Source of the DNA: Nioella halotolerans | Lineage (GTDB): Bacteria; Pseudomonadota; Alphaproteobacteria; Rhodobacterales; Rhodobacteraceae | Assembly: GCA_003428585.1 (NCBI GenBank) | Contig: QVQC01000082.1 | Span: 1-64,000, forward strand | Direction: 5' to 3' | Length of the DNA: 64,000 bases | Shown: positions 63,527 through 64,000 of the stretch, one piece after another | How positions within the stretch are numbered: position 1 is the stretch's first letter | Layout of the letters: every line of letters begins with the position of its first letter | Translations under genes and position numbers: made by a program | Notes under the pieces: model-generated | Databases searched by the model: none | The model's input: only the letters and a program-made list of their open reading frames with translations | Told to the model about the DNA's origin: nothing

Positions 63527-64000
63527 TTACATCCCCCACAGCAGCCTGGCCGCGATGGCCCACATCACCGCGCCTATGACGCCATCAAGAACCTGCCACG
63601 CCCTCGGCCGCGCGAAGACCGGCGCCAGAAGCCGCGCGCCGTAGCCCAACGCGAAGAAGAAGGCGAAGCTGGCCGCGACCGCGCCCAGCCCGAACCAGCG
63701 GGTGTTGTCGCCATACTGGCTGGCGATGGTGCCGATCAGGATCACCGTGTCGAGGTAGACATGCGGATTGAGCCATGTCAGCGCAAGGCAAGTCAGAAGC
63801 GCGGCGCGCAGCGATCCCGCCCCGGTTGGGGCGGCGCGCAAGGCCTCGCCGCCCCGCCACATGGCGAGGAAACTGCGCCCGCCATACCAGATCAGGAAGG
63901 CCGCGCCGCCGTAGCGCAGCCCGGGCGCGATCCATGGCAGCGCCTCGGCGATCGCCGAAAAGCTCGTCACCCCAAGCGTGATCAGCGCCGCGTCGGAGAC
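63527..64000 (-). CDS. LysE/ArgO-family amino acid exporter (5' end cut by window)
   Basis: The visible part is 157 residues and continues through the window edge, so the N-terminal portion is missing; the family is about 200 residues. Membrane segments are clear (GGAAFLIWYGGRSFLAMW, AALLTCLALTWLNPHVYLDTVILIG, ASFAFFFALGYGARLL, VIGAVMWAIAARLLW). TWLNPHVYLDT is the LysE-family signature. It probably exports basic amino acids. It is on the same strand as the EamA transporter, 37 bases upstream. Confidence 0.88.
   Translation of the reverse strand, partial: VSDAALITLGVTSFSAIAEALPWIAPGLRYGGAAFLIWYGGRSFLAMWRGGEALRAAPTGAGSLRAALLTCLALTWLNPHVYLDTVILIGTIASQYGDNTRWFGLGAVAASFAFFFALGYGARLLAPVFARPRAWQVLDGVIGAVMWAIAARLLWGM

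Overview
The window is GC-rich and carries genes typical of a marine or soil alphaproteobacterium of the family Rhodobacteraceae (Roseobacter/Rhodobacter group). The signs are a CarD regulator beside a 7Fe ferredoxin FdxA, an HdaA-like DnaA homologue, the proS-lolC/E-lolD cluster, a propionyl-CoA carboxylase cluster with a PccR-type regulator, a hut cluster using formimidoylglutamate deiminase (HutF) plus N-formylglutamate deformylase (HutG), and many short translationally coupled overlaps. This assignment is from gene content and protein wording only; no database search was run.

Region 1 (about 212-10528) is an integrative element in the 3' end of a tRNA-Phe gene. An 18-bp direct repeat (212-229 and 10511-10528) duplicates the tRNA 3' end. 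Inside are a tyrosine integrase, an unknown gene, an AlpA-like regulator, a zinc-finger/Toprim primase-like protein, a DUF3987 P-loop protein, and a complete type I restriction-modification system (hsdM, hsdS, hsdR). The layout resembles a P4-like phage satellite with a defence cargo. No capsid, terminase, relaxase or conjugation genes are present.

Region 2 (10588-17399) holds a sulfatase-family hydrolase, an exported L,D-transpeptidase, a small lipoprotein, and a coupled pair: a fused E1 alpha-beta 2-oxoacid dehydrogenase and a malonyltransferase-like acyltransferase. Region 3 (17404-24705) is the histidine utilisation cluster. hutI-hutH-hutG-hutU run left, hutF-hutC run right, and a 16-base palindrome that is a good HutC operator candidate lies between them. 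Region 4 (24894-30728) has a D-lyxose isomerase-like cupin, an Lrp/AsnC regulator, a Kef-type antiporter, cobT and cobS for cobalamin assembly, and carD.

Region 5 (31001-36000) is an fdxA / S4 RNA-binding / SUV3-like helicase / TPR cluster, interrupted between the helicase and S4 genes by a lower-GC two-gene insert (a 95-residue unknown protein and a PIN-domain protein). Region 6 (36070-47782) is housekeeping: SCP2 protein, lysophospholipase-like hydrolase, lolD, lolC/E, proS, pepT, ppx, ppk, hdaA-like and an AI-2E family permease.

Region 7 (47951-60773) is the propionate/methylmalonyl-CoA module: methylmalonyl-CoA mutase, pccA, several small envelope or unknown genes, pccB, a Bcr/CflA-type exporter and pccR. 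Paired TTTGCAAA sites lie upstream of pccB and of pccR. The mutase needs adenosylcobalamin, which fits the cobT/cobS pair in region 4. The window ends with a CoxG-like protein, a YdcH-like protein, a HAD-fold protein lacking its catalytic aspartates, an EamA transporter and a LysE-family exporter cut by the window edge.
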